A stretch of DNA of 64,000 nt, taken from CAWKDG01 sp963848355 (GTDB lineage Bacteria > Actinomycetota > Acidimicrobiia > Acidimicrobiales > UBA8190). A model generated the notes under the pieces. That model was not told where the DNA came from and did not search any database. It saw nothing but the letters and a program-made list of their open reading frames with translations. This document shows positions 1 through 7,568 of the stretch, piece after piece; within the stretch, counting starts at the first letter, position 1; every line of letters begins with the position of its first letter. The stretch spans positions 1 to 64,000 of the forward strand of contig CAWKDG010000001.1 in the NCBI GenBank assembly GCA_963848355.1, given 5' to 3'. Made by a program: the position numbers and the translations under genes.

Positions 1-241
1 GTTGAGGAACCGGCGTTGAGTGCCGATGACGTCGTATGCAACTGGTGCGGATGGCGTCGCGGCGGGCCCTGGCCGACCTCGACGCCGAGGGCCGGTTGTC
101 TCCCGACGCCTTTGCGCAGCGGCGCGGGTGGGCGCAAGTCCGCGATATCGAGGAATTGGACACGAAGACGGAGACGGGGCCATCAAAGCCGCGGACCGGT
201 TGCTAGCCTGGCTTGTGGAAAGGGGCGAGGAGAACGCATGA
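1..241 (+). CDS. dnaG: Probable DNA primase (DnaG) C-terminal end, partial and frameshifted
   Basis: The 5' end lies outside the window. Reading across two breaks gives a helical, charged tail: frame 1 reads VEEPALSADDVV, then frame 3 from about position 36 reads MASRRALADLDAEGRLSPDA, then frame 2 from about 165 ends in AADRLLAWLVERGEENA with a TGA at 239-241. That stop overlaps the ATG of the sigma factor gene (ATGA). The helical character resembles the helicase-binding C-terminus of DnaG, and dnaG directly upstream of rpoD is a common bacterial order. The identification rests mainly on that context. Both breaks look like single missing bases. Confidence 0.4.
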
Positions 242-1699
242 GTGAGGTTCACCAGCCGGTCGGTTCGGTCCGGCCGGCACCTGAAGGTGTCGCCCTCGAC
301 GGCTTCGAGCAATTGCTCGCCGTCGGGCGTCAGCGTGGGTAGCTCACCCAGGACGATCTGATTCTCGTGCTGCAAGCCGTGGAGTTGTCCCACGACATCA
401 TCGAAGACGTCGTGGAGCGCGTGCGGGCCGAAGGCATCGAGTATCTCGAGCAGAACGCGGGCCGGCGCCGCTCCGGTGGCGCTGGCCGAGGCCGTGGCCG
501 TGGCCATCGCCGAAGTCGTGGTCGACGCCCTGCCCGACGACGGTCGGCACCGTGACCGTCGACATCGACCGTCACCGAGGCTTCCGCCGAGACGAAGACA
601 TCGTCGTCATCGTCGAGGGGGACGGGACCGGGTCGGAAGGGGCCGGACCGCTCCAGAAGCTGAAGCGCAAGGCCTTCAAGCGCGAGCCGGCCGACGAGGT
701 GATGGACCGGCAGCAGCCCCGTCCCGGGCGGGCCCACGTCAGTTCGTATTCGTCACCCGATCACGGCGGCGGCGCCGGTGCCGATCCCGTCCACACCTAT
801 CTGAAGGAGATCGGCAAGGTCCCGCTGCTCACGGGCGAGCTCGAAGTCGAGTTGGCCAAACGGATCGAAGCGGGGACAGCGGCATCCGAGGAGCTCGCCG
901 CCCACGAGGAGGGACAGCGCCGGTTGGCCCCGACGAGCGCACCAAGGTGCAACGCCAGGTGCGCCGGGGTCAGCAGGCCAAAGAAGCGCTCATCGAGGCC
1001 AACCTCCGACTGGTCGTGTCGATCGCCAAGCGCTACCGCAACCGGGGGCTGGCCTTCCTCGACCTCATCCAGGAGGGCAACCTCGGCCTGATGCGGGCCG
1101 TCGAGAAGTTCGACTACACCAAGGGCTTCAAGTTCTCGACCTATGCGACCTGGTGGATCCGCCAGGCCATCACCCGGGCCCTGGCCGACCAGGGCCGCAC
1201 GATCCGCATCCCCGTCCACATGGTGGAGACGATCAACAAGGTGGTGCGGGTCCAGCGCCAGCTCCTCCAGGAGCTGGGCCGGGAGCCGACCGTGGAGGAG
1301 ATCGCCAGCCGCGTCGAGTTCCCCATCGAACGGGTCCGCGAGATCCAGCGCATCAACCAGGACACCGTGTCGCTCGAGCAGCCCATGGGCGACGAGGAGG
1401 ACTTCAGCCTCTCCGACCTGATCGAGGACCAGGGGGCCGAGGTTCCCGACGACGCCGCCACCCGGTCCATGCTCCACGAGGCCGTGCGCGACGCCCTGGC
1501 CGGGCTGCCCCGGCGCGAGCGCGAGGTGATGGAGCTGCGCTTCGGTCTCGAGGACGGCCGGGTGCGGACCCTCGAGGAGGTGGGCAAGGCCTTCGGCGTC
1601 ACCCGTGAGCGGATCCGCCAGATCGAGGCCAAGACCCTGGCCAAGCTGCGCCATCCGAACTCGGCCCAGCCCCTGCGGGACTTCCTCGACGAGGCCTGA
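238..1699 (+). CDS. rpoD: Primary sigma factor of RNA polymerase (RpoD/SigA type), disrupted
   Basis: Sigma-70 that directs RNA polymerase to housekeeping promoters. From ATG 238 the region 1.1 hallmark FEQLLAVGRQRG is followed by an in-frame TAG (340-342) and then LTQDDLILVLQAVELS in the same frame. Apparent +1 insertions follow near 460-466 and 542-548, and a -1 near 926-933. Between them lies region 1.2 (DPVHTYLKEIGKVPLLTGE). From about 930 the frame is open to the stop: region 2 (EANLRLVVSIAKRYRNRG, FKFSTYATWWIRQAITRAL), region 3 (RIPVHMVETINKV) and region 4 (LEEVGKAFGVTRERIRQIEA, LRDFLDEA). The conserved core is intact, so this is group 1 sigma and not an ECF factor. Sequence error is more likely than a dead primary sigma gene. 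Confidence 0.85.
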
Positions 1700-1766
1700 G
1701 CCCCGCTCTCCATGCCGGCTCGTGCGACGGCGCTGCTATCTTCGCGAGGCCGTCGTGGCGGCGTGA

Positions 1767-1839
1767 TCCGGGGTAGCTCAATTGGCAGAGCGAGCGGCTG
1801 TTAACCGCTAGGTTGAGAGTTCGAGTCTCTCCCCCGGAG
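1767..1839 (+). tRNA. tRNA-Asn (anticodon GTT)
   Basis: A complete cloverleaf can be read: acceptor arms TCCGGGG and CCCCGGA, D-arm GCTC/GAGC, anticodon stem-loop with CTGTTAA giving anticodon GTT, and T-loop TTCGAGT. The discriminator is G at 1839 and CCA is not encoded. It lies 54 bases downstream of the sigma factor stop, with a possible -10 hexamer TATCTT shortly upstream. Confidence 0.93.
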
Positions 1840-1906
1840 CGGGGCCCGATCCGACGGGCCGTGCAACCGGGTCTGTCGCCCATGCCGGCGCCGAAGCGCC
1901 CGGTGA

Positions 1907-1979
1907 GGGGCCGTAGCTCAGTGGTCAGAGCAGGGGACTCATAATCCCTGGGTCGCAGGTTCGATCCCTGCCGGCCCCA
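1907..1979 (+). tRNA. tRNA with CAT anticodon (elongator Met or lysidine-modified Ile2)
   Basis: Acceptor arms GGGGCCG and CGGCCCC pair fully, with D-arm GCTC/GAGC, anticodon loop CTCATAA and T-loop TTCGATC. The discriminator is A at 1979 and CCA is not encoded. The absence of a C1-A72 mismatch and of the three G-C pairs typical of initiator tRNA excludes fMet. The AGGGGACTCATAATCCCT anticodon arm resembles bacterial tRNA-Ile2, whose C34 is modified by TilS, but elongator Met cannot be excluded from sequence alone. Confidence 0.9.
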
Positions 1980-1994
1980 CGGACGGGAGTGGTG

Positions 1995-2156
1995 ATGGAC
2001 ATCGAGGAGTTCTACGAGGCCGACGAACGCCGCCGACGCTCGGAGGAAGTCGAGATCGGCACCGACTGGCACGATGCCGACGGCGTCCGCTACGAGCTGT
2101 CCTGGGTGGCCGACACCGGCGAGCTCTACGTCATGCGTGAGCCGAAGTCCCCATGA
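1995..2156 (+). CDS. Small acidic hypothetical protein, 53 aa
   Basis: ATG at 1995, 15 bases after the CAT-anticodon tRNA, with a GGGAGTGGTG stretch just upstream as a weak ribosome-binding site. The product begins MDIEEFYEADERRRRSEEVE and continues with a compact beta-rich part (IGTDWHDADGVRYELSWVAD). It has no signal peptide or membrane segment. Its TGA overlaps the ATG of the next ORF at 2153 (ATGA), suggesting translational coupling. It is not recognised as a named family. Confidence 0.6.
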   Translation: MDIEEFYEADERRRRSEEVEIGTDWHDADGVRYELSWVADTGELYVMREPKSP

Positions 2157-2358
2157 GCGTCGACCCCTTCGGTGACGTCTACGAACCATCGGTGCCCACC
2201 GAGCGCCGTGACCGGTGGCCGTGGTGGGCTGGATCGCCGACCGGGCCCGTGTGGAGCAGGTCCTCGACGGCTGGCAGGCGGCCATGACCGGCGACAGCGT
2301 CTCGTGGCTGGCCGAGCGCCTCCGCCAGCAGTCGGTGCCCCGCCAGCCCCCGGGCTGA
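2153..2358 (+). CDS. Small hypothetical protein, about 68 aa, probably frameshifted
   Basis: From ATG 2153 the frame begins MSVDPFGDVYEPSVPTERRD. Near 2215-2222 the coding signal moves to another frame, reading GWIADRARVEQVLDGWQAAM and then a helical tail ending QQSVPRQPPG before TGA at 2358. The second part could instead be a separate ORF starting at a GTG near 2215, but one frameshifted gene is preferred because the two halves abut and the ATGA coupling needs a downstream partner. No function is recognised. Confidence 0.45.
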
Positions 2359-2441
2359 GCCGGTCGGCTCGCGCCGGTCCCCGTCCTCCTCCGGGACTAA
2401 CATCGGGAAAAGCGAAACGAGTTCTACTCGGAGGAGGGGCC

Positions 2442-3905
2442 GTGAAGTCTTACGACCGGTTGTTCATCGGCGGCGAGTGGGTGTCCCCGTCGGGGACGGG
2501 CACGATCGAAGTGATCAATCCCACCACCGAAGAGGTCTTGGCCTCGGTGCCCGACGCCACCACCGCCGACATCGACCGGGCCGTCGCCGCGGCCCGCACC
2601 GCCTTCGACGAGGGCCCCTGGCCCCGCATGGCCCCCGCCGAGCGGGCCGCCATCTTGACCAAGGTCTCCGCCGCCCTGAAGGCCGAGATGGAGACGATGG
2701 CCGAGCTGATCACCACCGAGATGGGTTCGCCGGTGGCCTGGGCCAGCCATGGCCCAGGTCTTCGCCCCCACCATGATCTTCGACTACTACGTCGGCCTGG
2801 CCTCCACCTTCCAGTTCGACGAGGTCCGCCAGGGTCTCATGGGCGAGGTCCTGGTGGCCAAGGAGCCCGTGGGCGTGGTCGGGGCCATCAGCCCCTGGAA
2901 CGTCCCGCTGTTCATCGCCGCCGCCAAGCTCGGTCCGTCGCTCGTGGCCGGGTGCACGGTGGTGTTCAAGCCCGCTCCCGAGACGCCCCTCGACGCCCTC
3001 CGCCTGGCCGAGATCTTCGACGAGGCGGGCCTGCCCAAGGGTGTCCTCAGCGTCGTGCCCGCCGGCCGCGAGGTCGGTGAGCACCTGGTCAGCCACCCCG
3101 ACGTCGACAAGGTCTCGTTCACCGGGTCGACGGTGGCCGGCAAGAAGATCGGTGGCATCTGCGGCGGCCAGCTCAAGCGCTTCAGCCTGGAGCTGGGGGG
3201 CAAGTCGGCGGCCATCCTCCTCGACGACGTCGAACCTGGCCGAGGCGCTGCCCATGCTCCTGCCCAACGCCATCATGAACAACGGCGAGGCCTGCATCGC
3301 CCAGACCCGCATCCTGGCCCCCCGTGACCGCTACCAGGAGGTCGTCGACGCCGTGGTCGAGAAGGTGGCGGCCATGAAGGTCGGCGATCCCCTCGACCCG
3401 ACCGTCGAGGTCGGCCCGCTGGTGGCCGAGCGCCAGCGGGACCGGGTCGAGGGCTACTTCAAGATCGGTCAGGACGAGGGGGCCAAGATCGCCCTCGGCG
3501 GCGGTCGCCCGTCGGGCCATGGACAAGGGCTGGTTCGTCGATCCCACCGTCTTCGTCGACGTCGACAACTCCATGCGCATCGCCCAGGAGGAGATCTTCG
3601 GTCCCGTCCTGGCCGTCATCCCCTACGACGGGGGCGACGACGAGGCCGTCGGCCATCGCCAACGACTCCCACTACGGCCTGTGCGGGTCGGTATGGACGG
3701 GGGACTCCGACCGGGGCCTCAAGGTGGCCCGCGGCGTCCGGACCGGCACGTACATGCTGAACACCCCGTCCCCGTCGACTTCTCCACGCCCTTCGGGGGC
3801 TTCAAGGAGTCGGGCATGGGCCGGGAGTTCGGTCCCGACGGCCTCGAGCTCTTCCTCGAGAAGAAGTCGATCAACCTTCCGGCCGGGTTCTCACCCCAGG
3901 TCTGA
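2442..3905 (+). CDS. NAD(P)-dependent aldehyde dehydrogenase, disrupted by five indels
   Basis: Oxidises an aldehyde to its carboxylate with NAD(P)+. Start GTG 2442 follows GGAGGAGG at a good distance. Motifs in order: N-terminal YDRLFIGGEWVSPSGTGTIE, cofactor-binding ISPWNVPLF, GSTVAGKKIGG, the glutamate motif LELGGKSAAILL, catalytic Cys in NNGEACIAQTRI, the EEIFGPVLAVIPYD motif and the end motif FGGFKESGMGREFG. The frame breaks near 2745-2750, 3229-3235, 3514-3520 and 3648-3655 (each one extra C or G) and at 3764-3767 (a C run one base short). Repairing all five gives one uninterrupted protein of about 485 aa. The second aldehyde dehydrogenase at 33274 is intact. The substrate cannot be told. 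Confidence 0.85.
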
Positions 3906-3912
3906 GTCCCGC

Positions 3913-3949
3913 TCCGGGCCCATCCCGCTCTGGCGGGCATGGGCCCGGA
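3913..3949 (+). terminator. Long GC-rich hairpin after the aldehyde dehydrogenase
   Basis: A 16-base-pair inverted repeat with one bulged base begins 8 bases after the stop codon (arms TCCGGGCCCATCCCGC and GCGGGCATGGGCCCGGA, loop TCTG). No T-tract follows, so it would be a T-less terminator or a 3'-end stabiliser. Confidence 0.6.
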
Positions 3950-4019
3950 CCCGGGTCACCGTCGGCGTCATCCTCCGGGCGACGTCCGGGAGGGCCGGGC
4001 AGGGTCGTCCCGGCAGGGT

Positions 4020-4410
4020 CGTGGCGGGCAGGGTCGGGACCGTGGCCCGCCGTTCTGGGCGACGGCGCACTGCTGCTGAAGGGCGGGGACGAGATCGGCC
4101 TCGGGCAGGCGGGAGTTCTCGGCCAGGGTGGCCATGAGCGCCTGCCACTGCGGGCGCCTGACCGGCCGCCTGGGCGGCCAGGGGTGAGGCCGCCTGGAGC
4201 TGCGTCCTGCGGCCTGGGCACGATCGTCGGCCGCCACCTGGCGTCGGTGTCCTTCTCCGACTCCCGGTAGAGCGCCAGCGAGAGCTTGACGTGGTGGCAC
4301 GCCTGGCGGACGAGGCCGAGGGCGGCGCTGTTGGCGCAACCGGTCAGTCCGACCCGAGAGCCGACGAGTCAGACGCCGAGGGCCGCACAGCCGACGAGGA
4401 CCGTCTGATG
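4020..4410 (-). pseudogene. Remnant of a small secreted or lipid-anchored protein
   Basis: No intact ORF is present, but minus-strand pieces in successive frames look coding: a lipobox-like RVGLTGCANSAALGLVRQ, then ACHHVKLSLALYRESEKD, then AASPLAAQAAGQ, then WQALMATLAENSRLPEADLV followed by PALQQQCAVAQ. At least two or three single-base shifts are needed to join them. Together they suggest a short helical exported protein. The family is not recognised, and decay and sequence error are equally possible. Confidence 0.35.
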
Positions 4411-4459
4411 CCGGGTGGGTCCGCACGAGGGAACTCCCATCGAGCGGACCCACGGGCCG

Positions 4460-5020
4460 TCATCCGTCGAGCCACCCCGGGGCGGCGTCGAGCAGGAACC
4501 GGCTGACGGCCAGGGAGCGGTCGAACACCTCGCACAGCAGCTCTTCGCCGCCGAGGATGCGGGCCAGGGAGACCGGGTACCGGGCCAGGATGGACAGTCG
4601 CCGGTCGGGAGCGTCGGTGGCCGAGGCGAACGAGTCGATGGCCGACACCTCGAGCGGCAGGTCGATCCCGCCCACGCCGGCCAGGTCGATGGCCAGGCGC
4701 AGGAGATCGGGGCCGTGGGGGAGGGGTGGCAGGCCCCAGGTGAAGGTGAGCGGGAAGTGGAACTCGTCGGGGGGCTCGACGTCCTCGGGCAGGTCGATCA
4801 CGGCGTCCTCGAAGGAGAGCAGCGTGCGGGGATCGACCTCGAGGGCCAGGTGGAGATCGAGCGGCCCCCCGCAGCCCTCCTCGGGGTGGAGATCGACCTC
4901 CCACACCTGGCGCAACGAGTAGGTCTCGACGAAATGCCGTTCGTCATGGACATGGAAGCCGTGGTCCACCGAATGGTCCTTCAGGTCGGCCACGTATCCG
5001 GCGACGTCGATGACGGCCAC
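4460..5020 (-). CDS. Hypothetical protein, 186 aa
   Basis: GTG start at 5020, preceded on the minus strand by TAGGCT nine bases upstream, which suggests an almost leaderless message. The product starts MAVIDVAGYVADLKDHSVDH and is acidic and soluble, with HVHDERHFVETY and a central stretch rich in Pro, Phe and Asp (PPDEFHFPLTFTWGLPPLP). No signal peptide, membrane segment or known motif was seen. It is transcribed divergently from the phosphatase gene at 5093, with both -10 elements inside a 72-base gap. Confidence 0.6.
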   Translation of the reverse strand: MAVIDVAGYVADLKDHSVDHGFHVHDERHFVETYSLRQVWEVDLHPEEGCGGPLDLHLALEVDPRTLLSFEDAVIDLPEDVEPPDEFHFPLTFTWGLPPLPHGPDLLRLAIDLAGVGGIDLPLEVSAIDSFASATDAPDRRLSILARYPVSLARILGGEELLCEVFDRSLAVSRFLLDAAPGWLDG

Positions 5021-5029
5021 AATCGGGAG

Positions 5030-5035
5030 AGCCTA
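5030..5035 (-). promoter_or_regulatory. -10 element (TAGGCT) of the 186-aa gene
   Basis: On the minus strand TAGGCT ends nine bases before the GTG start at 5020, fitting the TANNNT plus 6-9 bases pattern seen at many starts in this window. No clear -35 is visible. Confidence 0.5.
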
Positions 5036-5079
5036 CCGGGTGAGGACCGAGGTCCGACCGGCGATTCTGGACCGGCCGT

Positions 5080-5085
5080 TAGGGT
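5080..5085 (+). promoter_or_regulatory. -10 element (TAGGGT), leaderless start of the IMPase gene
   Basis: TAGGGT is followed by exactly seven bases and then GTG at 5093. Transcription would start at or next to the start codon, and this decides the start of the gene. Confidence 0.6.
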
Positions 5086-5092
5086 CGGACGG

Positions 5093-5842
5093 GTGGACGA
5101 CGACTCGCTGCTGGCCATCTGCCACCGGGTGGCCGACGTCGTGCCCGCAGCCCTGGTGGAGGTCGAGGACTGACGGCGGCCGGGGACCGTCCGGGCCAGT
5201 ACGCCCTCGACCTGGCCGCCGACCGCGCCGTCCTCGAAGTCCTCGACGAGGCCGGCCTCGGGGTCCTGTCCGAGGAGAGCGGACTGCACCGCCCGGACTC
5301 GCAGTTCATCGCCGTGGTCGACCCGGTCGACGGCTCCACCAACGCGTCGCGGGGGATCCCCTGGTACGCGACGAGCGTCTGCGTCCTCGACGGCGTCGGC
5401 CCCCGGGCCGCCGTGGTGGCCAATCTGGCCACCGGCGTCCGCTATCACGCCGTCCGCGGGGGGGGCGCATGGCGGGACACCACCCGCATCACCCCGTCGG
5501 GCTGCACCGAGATGCGCCGCGCCGTCGTCGCCCTGTCGGGGTACCCGCCACGGCACCTGGGCTGGGCGCAATTCCGGGCCCTGGGCTCGGCCGCCCTGGA
5601 GATGTGTGCCGTGGCCGAAGGCACGCTCGACGTCTTCTCGGTGGGCGGGCGAGCCCATCTGGCGCCGTGGGACTACCTGGGCGCCATGCTCCTGTGCACC
5701 GAGGCGGGCGCCCCCGTGGTCGATCTGGAAGGGCGAGGAGCTCGTCACCACCGAGTTCGGCGCCCGCCGGGCCGTGGCCGCCGCCGCCACACCGGCGCTG
5801 ATGGCCGAATTGCAGCGGGCCTCACCGGTCGGGGACGGGTAG
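5093..5842 (+). CDS. Inositol monophosphatase family phosphatase, two frameshifts
   Basis: Mg2+-dependent sugar or inositol phosphate phosphatase of the IMPase/FBPase/CysQ fold. The leaderless GTG start reads VDDDSLLAICHRVADVVPAA. Motifs: LSEESG (metal-binding Glu), VVDPVDGSTNASRGIPWYAT (the DPxDGSTN metal and phosphate site), and the C-terminal WDYLGAMLLCTEAGAPV. A -1 near 5172-5175 creates a TGA after VEVED, and a +1 near 5728-5734 shifts the last 35 residues. Joined, it is about 250 aa, normal for the family. Likely substrates in this lineage are myo-inositol-1-phosphate, histidinol-phosphate or PAP; the sequence does not decide. Confidence 0.75.
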
Positions 5843-5850
5843 GCGACGTC

Positions 5851-6057
5851 GTGGCCAGCCGACGCCGTATCCGTCGAACCGAGCAGCCCCGTCGCACCCG
5901 CTTGTCACATTGGCGGGCCGACGGGGAGCCAAAGACCCGCTACCGCTCCGAGCCCGACGCCAACCGGGCCTGCCTGCAGGCCCGCCTCGAGCACGGGGTC
6001 GATCTGTGTCCCTACCTCTGCGAGTTCTGCGGGGGCTGGCATCTGGGCAACTCGTAG
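5851..6057 (+). CDS. Small basic protein with a CxxC-like metal knuckle, 68 aa
   Basis: GTG start 5851, nine bases after the phosphatase stop. The N-terminal half is strongly basic (VASRRRIRRTEQPRRTRLSH) and the end reads LCPYLCEFCGGWHLGNS, with three Cys and one His that could bind one zinc ion. This looks like a small nucleic-acid-associated protein of a type common in Actinobacteria, but I cannot name a characterised family. It ends 121 bases before tRNA-Val. Confidence 0.55.
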   Translation: MASRRRIRRTEQPRRTRLSHWRADGEPKTRYRSEPDANRACLQARLEHGVDLCPYLCEFCGGWHLGNS

Positions 6058-6154
6058 CCTGTGCCGCATCCGGATCGATCGCGTGGTGCGACAGGTGTTG
6101 GCGACAGAAGGCAGGAACTGACCTCGTCCTCTCGTGGCATGGAACCCGCGCCAT

Positions 6155-6160
6155 TAGGCT
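6155..6160 (+). promoter_or_regulatory. Possible -10 element (TAGGCT) of tRNA-Val
   Basis: TAGGCT ends 18 bases before the tRNA 5' end, leaving room for a short 5' leader. No convincing -35 hexamer at 17 bases' spacing was found. Confidence 0.35.
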
Positions 6161-6178
6161 CGTTGCGTTGTGGCCGTC

Positions 6179-6252
6179 GGGCGCTTAGCTCAGTTGGTTA
6201 GAGCAGCTGGCTTACAACCAGCAGGTCGGGGGTTCGAGTCCCTCAGCGCCCA
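6179..6252 (+). tRNA. tRNA-Val (anticodon TAC), CCA encoded
   Basis: Acceptor arms GGGCGCT and AGCGCCC, D-arm GCTC/GAGC, anticodon arm CTGGCTTACAACCAG with anticodon TAC, and T-loop TTCGAGT. Unlike the other two tRNAs here, CCA follows the discriminator directly (6253-6255). The two insertion sequences begin just downstream, and the 3' end recurs at 7510-7533. Confidence 0.95.
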
Positions 6253-6253
6253 C
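6231..6253 (+). repeat. tRNA-Val 3' end, left copy of an att-like direct repeat
   Basis: The T-arm and acceptor 3' strand of tRNA-Val. The last 13 bases (CCTCAGCGCCCAC, 6241-6253) recur exactly at 7521-7533, and the match extends upstream with a few differences. Confidence 0.65.
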
Positions 6254-6266
6254 CATTGTGATGTGT

Positions 6267-7510
6267 CACGTCATCGGCGAGGTATGTGTCAAGACATCGT
6301 AGACACCCAGCCCTGGCTCTGGGGCTGGTAGTTCCTGGTCGGATCGAGGGTCAGCTGGCGCAGGAGAACCCCCTTGCTGTCGAGCACCCGGACGTCGTCG
6401 TCGGCGATCAGAAGGGTCACCGGCTGGCCCTTGAACCGTCGTCCCATTCCGATGTGGAAGAGCTTCGACTGATAACGCACAGTCACTGAGCCGAAGACGT
6501 CGATCTTGTCGTGTCGGACCCGGTAGTGCCCGGTCGTCACCTCGATGCCGGGGTGGGCTTTGACCTGGGCGTCATAGACCTCTTGCGGTGTGCGGCGCCC
6601 GAGGGAACGGTGAGGGCGCTCGGCGTTGTAGTACACGACGAAGCGGTCGATCCGGGCCTGGAGCTCGGCGATGGTCTTGGCCGCCTTCTGTTTGTCCAGA
6701 TACTTCTTCAGGGTTTGGTGGAAGCGCTCCACCTTTCCGCACGTCTGCGGATGGTAGGGACTCGAGTGTTTGCACACGACCCCTAGCTTCTCCAGCTCGT
6801 TCTCGAGCGCCACTTTCCCGCCCCGGAACCGGGCGGTGTAGATGGCGCCATTGTCGGTGAGCACCGACGCCGGTGTGCCGAATTCGGCCATCTTGGACTG
6901 GAAAATGCGCACCACATCGACGGCCTTGGTCACCGGCACCGCCACCGAAGCCAGGCAAAGACGGCTGTGGTCGTCGACGATGTTCACGATCTCCACGACC
7001 GTGCCGTCGGCCAGGGCCCAATGGGTCATGTCGCTCTGCCAGCACTCGTTCGGGAGCTCCGCCTCGAAGCGGATGAACGACGACCGGGGTCTCTTCTGGG
7101 GCTGGGGGGTGATGAAGCCCCGGCGCCGAAGCACCCGTGTGATCGTGCTCACAGACGGGGCCGCCCCGTAGTGGCGCTCGAAGTGCGTGTGGATGGTCTC
7201 GGCCCCGGCGTCGAGCCCCTCTTCGGCCAGTTGCTTGCGTAGCAGCACGATCTCGTTCTCCACCTCGGGGCCGAAGGCGGTGGGCGACGTTTTCGGGCGC
7301 CGCGACCGGGGGACGAGGCCGGCGTCGCCCTCCTCCCGGTAGCGGGCCAGCATCCGGTAGATCCAGCTGGGATGGACCTTGTGCGTGGCCGCCAGCTCGG
7401 CCACGGTACGACCTTCCTTCAGGTGGGCCTCGACGAGATACCGGGCCTTGTCCACAGGCGACCTCCAGACGTGTCGCCTATGTCTTGACACATCTCTCGC
7501 CTATGTCCTG
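6267..7510 (-). mobile_element. IS481-family insertion sequence
   Basis: One transposase ORF lies between inverted ends. The clear inner repeat is 6284-6306 against the complement of 7471-7493, with 20 of 23 positions identical and both arms starting ATGTGTCAAGACAT. Similarity continues outward: CACGTCATCGGCGAG (6267-6281) against the complement of CTCGCCTATGTCCTG (7496-7510), 12 of 15. The outer boundary is therefore uncertain by about 17 bases per side. No short target duplication was found at the inner ends. The flanks are the two copies of the tRNA-Val 3' end. Confidence 0.8.
6289..7455 (-). CDS. IS481-family transposase
   Basis: DDE recombinase that cuts and joins the IS ends. An N-terminal helix-turn-helix (TVAELAATHKVHPSWIYRML) is followed by the rve integrase core: ECWQSDMTHWALADG (first Asp), VLTDNGAIYTA (second Asp), SPYHPQTCGKVERFHQTLKK (Glu) and YYNAERPHRSLGRRTP. 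The frame is open to an ATG at 7491 inside the terminal repeat, but GTG 7455 has GGAGG seven bases upstream and is preferred, giving about 388 aa. All catalytic residues are present, so the element may be active. The stop lies inside the left terminal repeat. Confidence 0.88.
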   Translation of the reverse strand: MDKARYLVEAHLKEGRTVAELAATHKVHPSWIYRMLARYREEGDAGLVPRSRRPKTSPTAFGPEVENEIVLLRKQLAEEGLDAGAETIHTHFERHYGAAPSVSTITRVLRRRGFITPQPQKRPRSSFIRFEAELPNECWQSDMTHWALADGTVVEIVNIVDDHSRLCLASVAVPVTKAVDVVRIFQSKMAEFGTPASVLTDNGAIYTARFRGGKVALENELEKLGVVCKHSSPYHPQTCGKVERFHQTLKKYLDKQKAAKTIAELQARIDRFVVYYNAERPHRSLGRRTPQEVYDAQVKAHPGIEVTTGHYRVRHDKIDVFGSVTVRYQSKLFHIGMGRRFKGQPVTLLIADDDVRVLDSKGVLLRQLTLDPTRNYQPQSQGWVSTMS

Positions 7511-7533
7511 GTTCTAGGCACCTCAGCGCCCAC
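7510..7533 (+). repeat. Degenerate second copy of the tRNA-Val 3' end
   Basis: Aligned with 6231-6253, about 21 of 24 columns match with one gap, including 13 consecutive bases. It lies between the right end of the IS481-type element and the left end of the IS3-type element. It is not a complete tRNA. It reads as a displaced attachment site or a leftover of a tRNA-targeted insertion. Confidence 0.6.
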
Positions 7534-7568
7534 GCATGTGAGGTAGACCCCAAATGGTGGACCACTCT

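Noticed and set aside
340..342. Genome-wide recoding of TAG
   Set aside because: TAG ends several unaffected genes here (for example pdxT and the PdxS barrel), so it is used as a normal stop.
1907..1979. Initiator tRNA-fMet
   Set aside because: Position 1 pairs normally with 72 and the three consecutive G-C pairs of the initiator anticodon stem are absent.
2745..3770. Programmed ribosomal frameshifting in the first aldehyde dehydrogenase
   Set aside because: Five shifts in one enzyme gene, each at a different non-slippery site and most with one added base, do not fit any known programmed scheme.
3990..4045. Three GGCAGGGTCG-like motifs in tandem
   Set aside because: Irregular spacing and very high GC; not distinguishable from low-complexity sequence.
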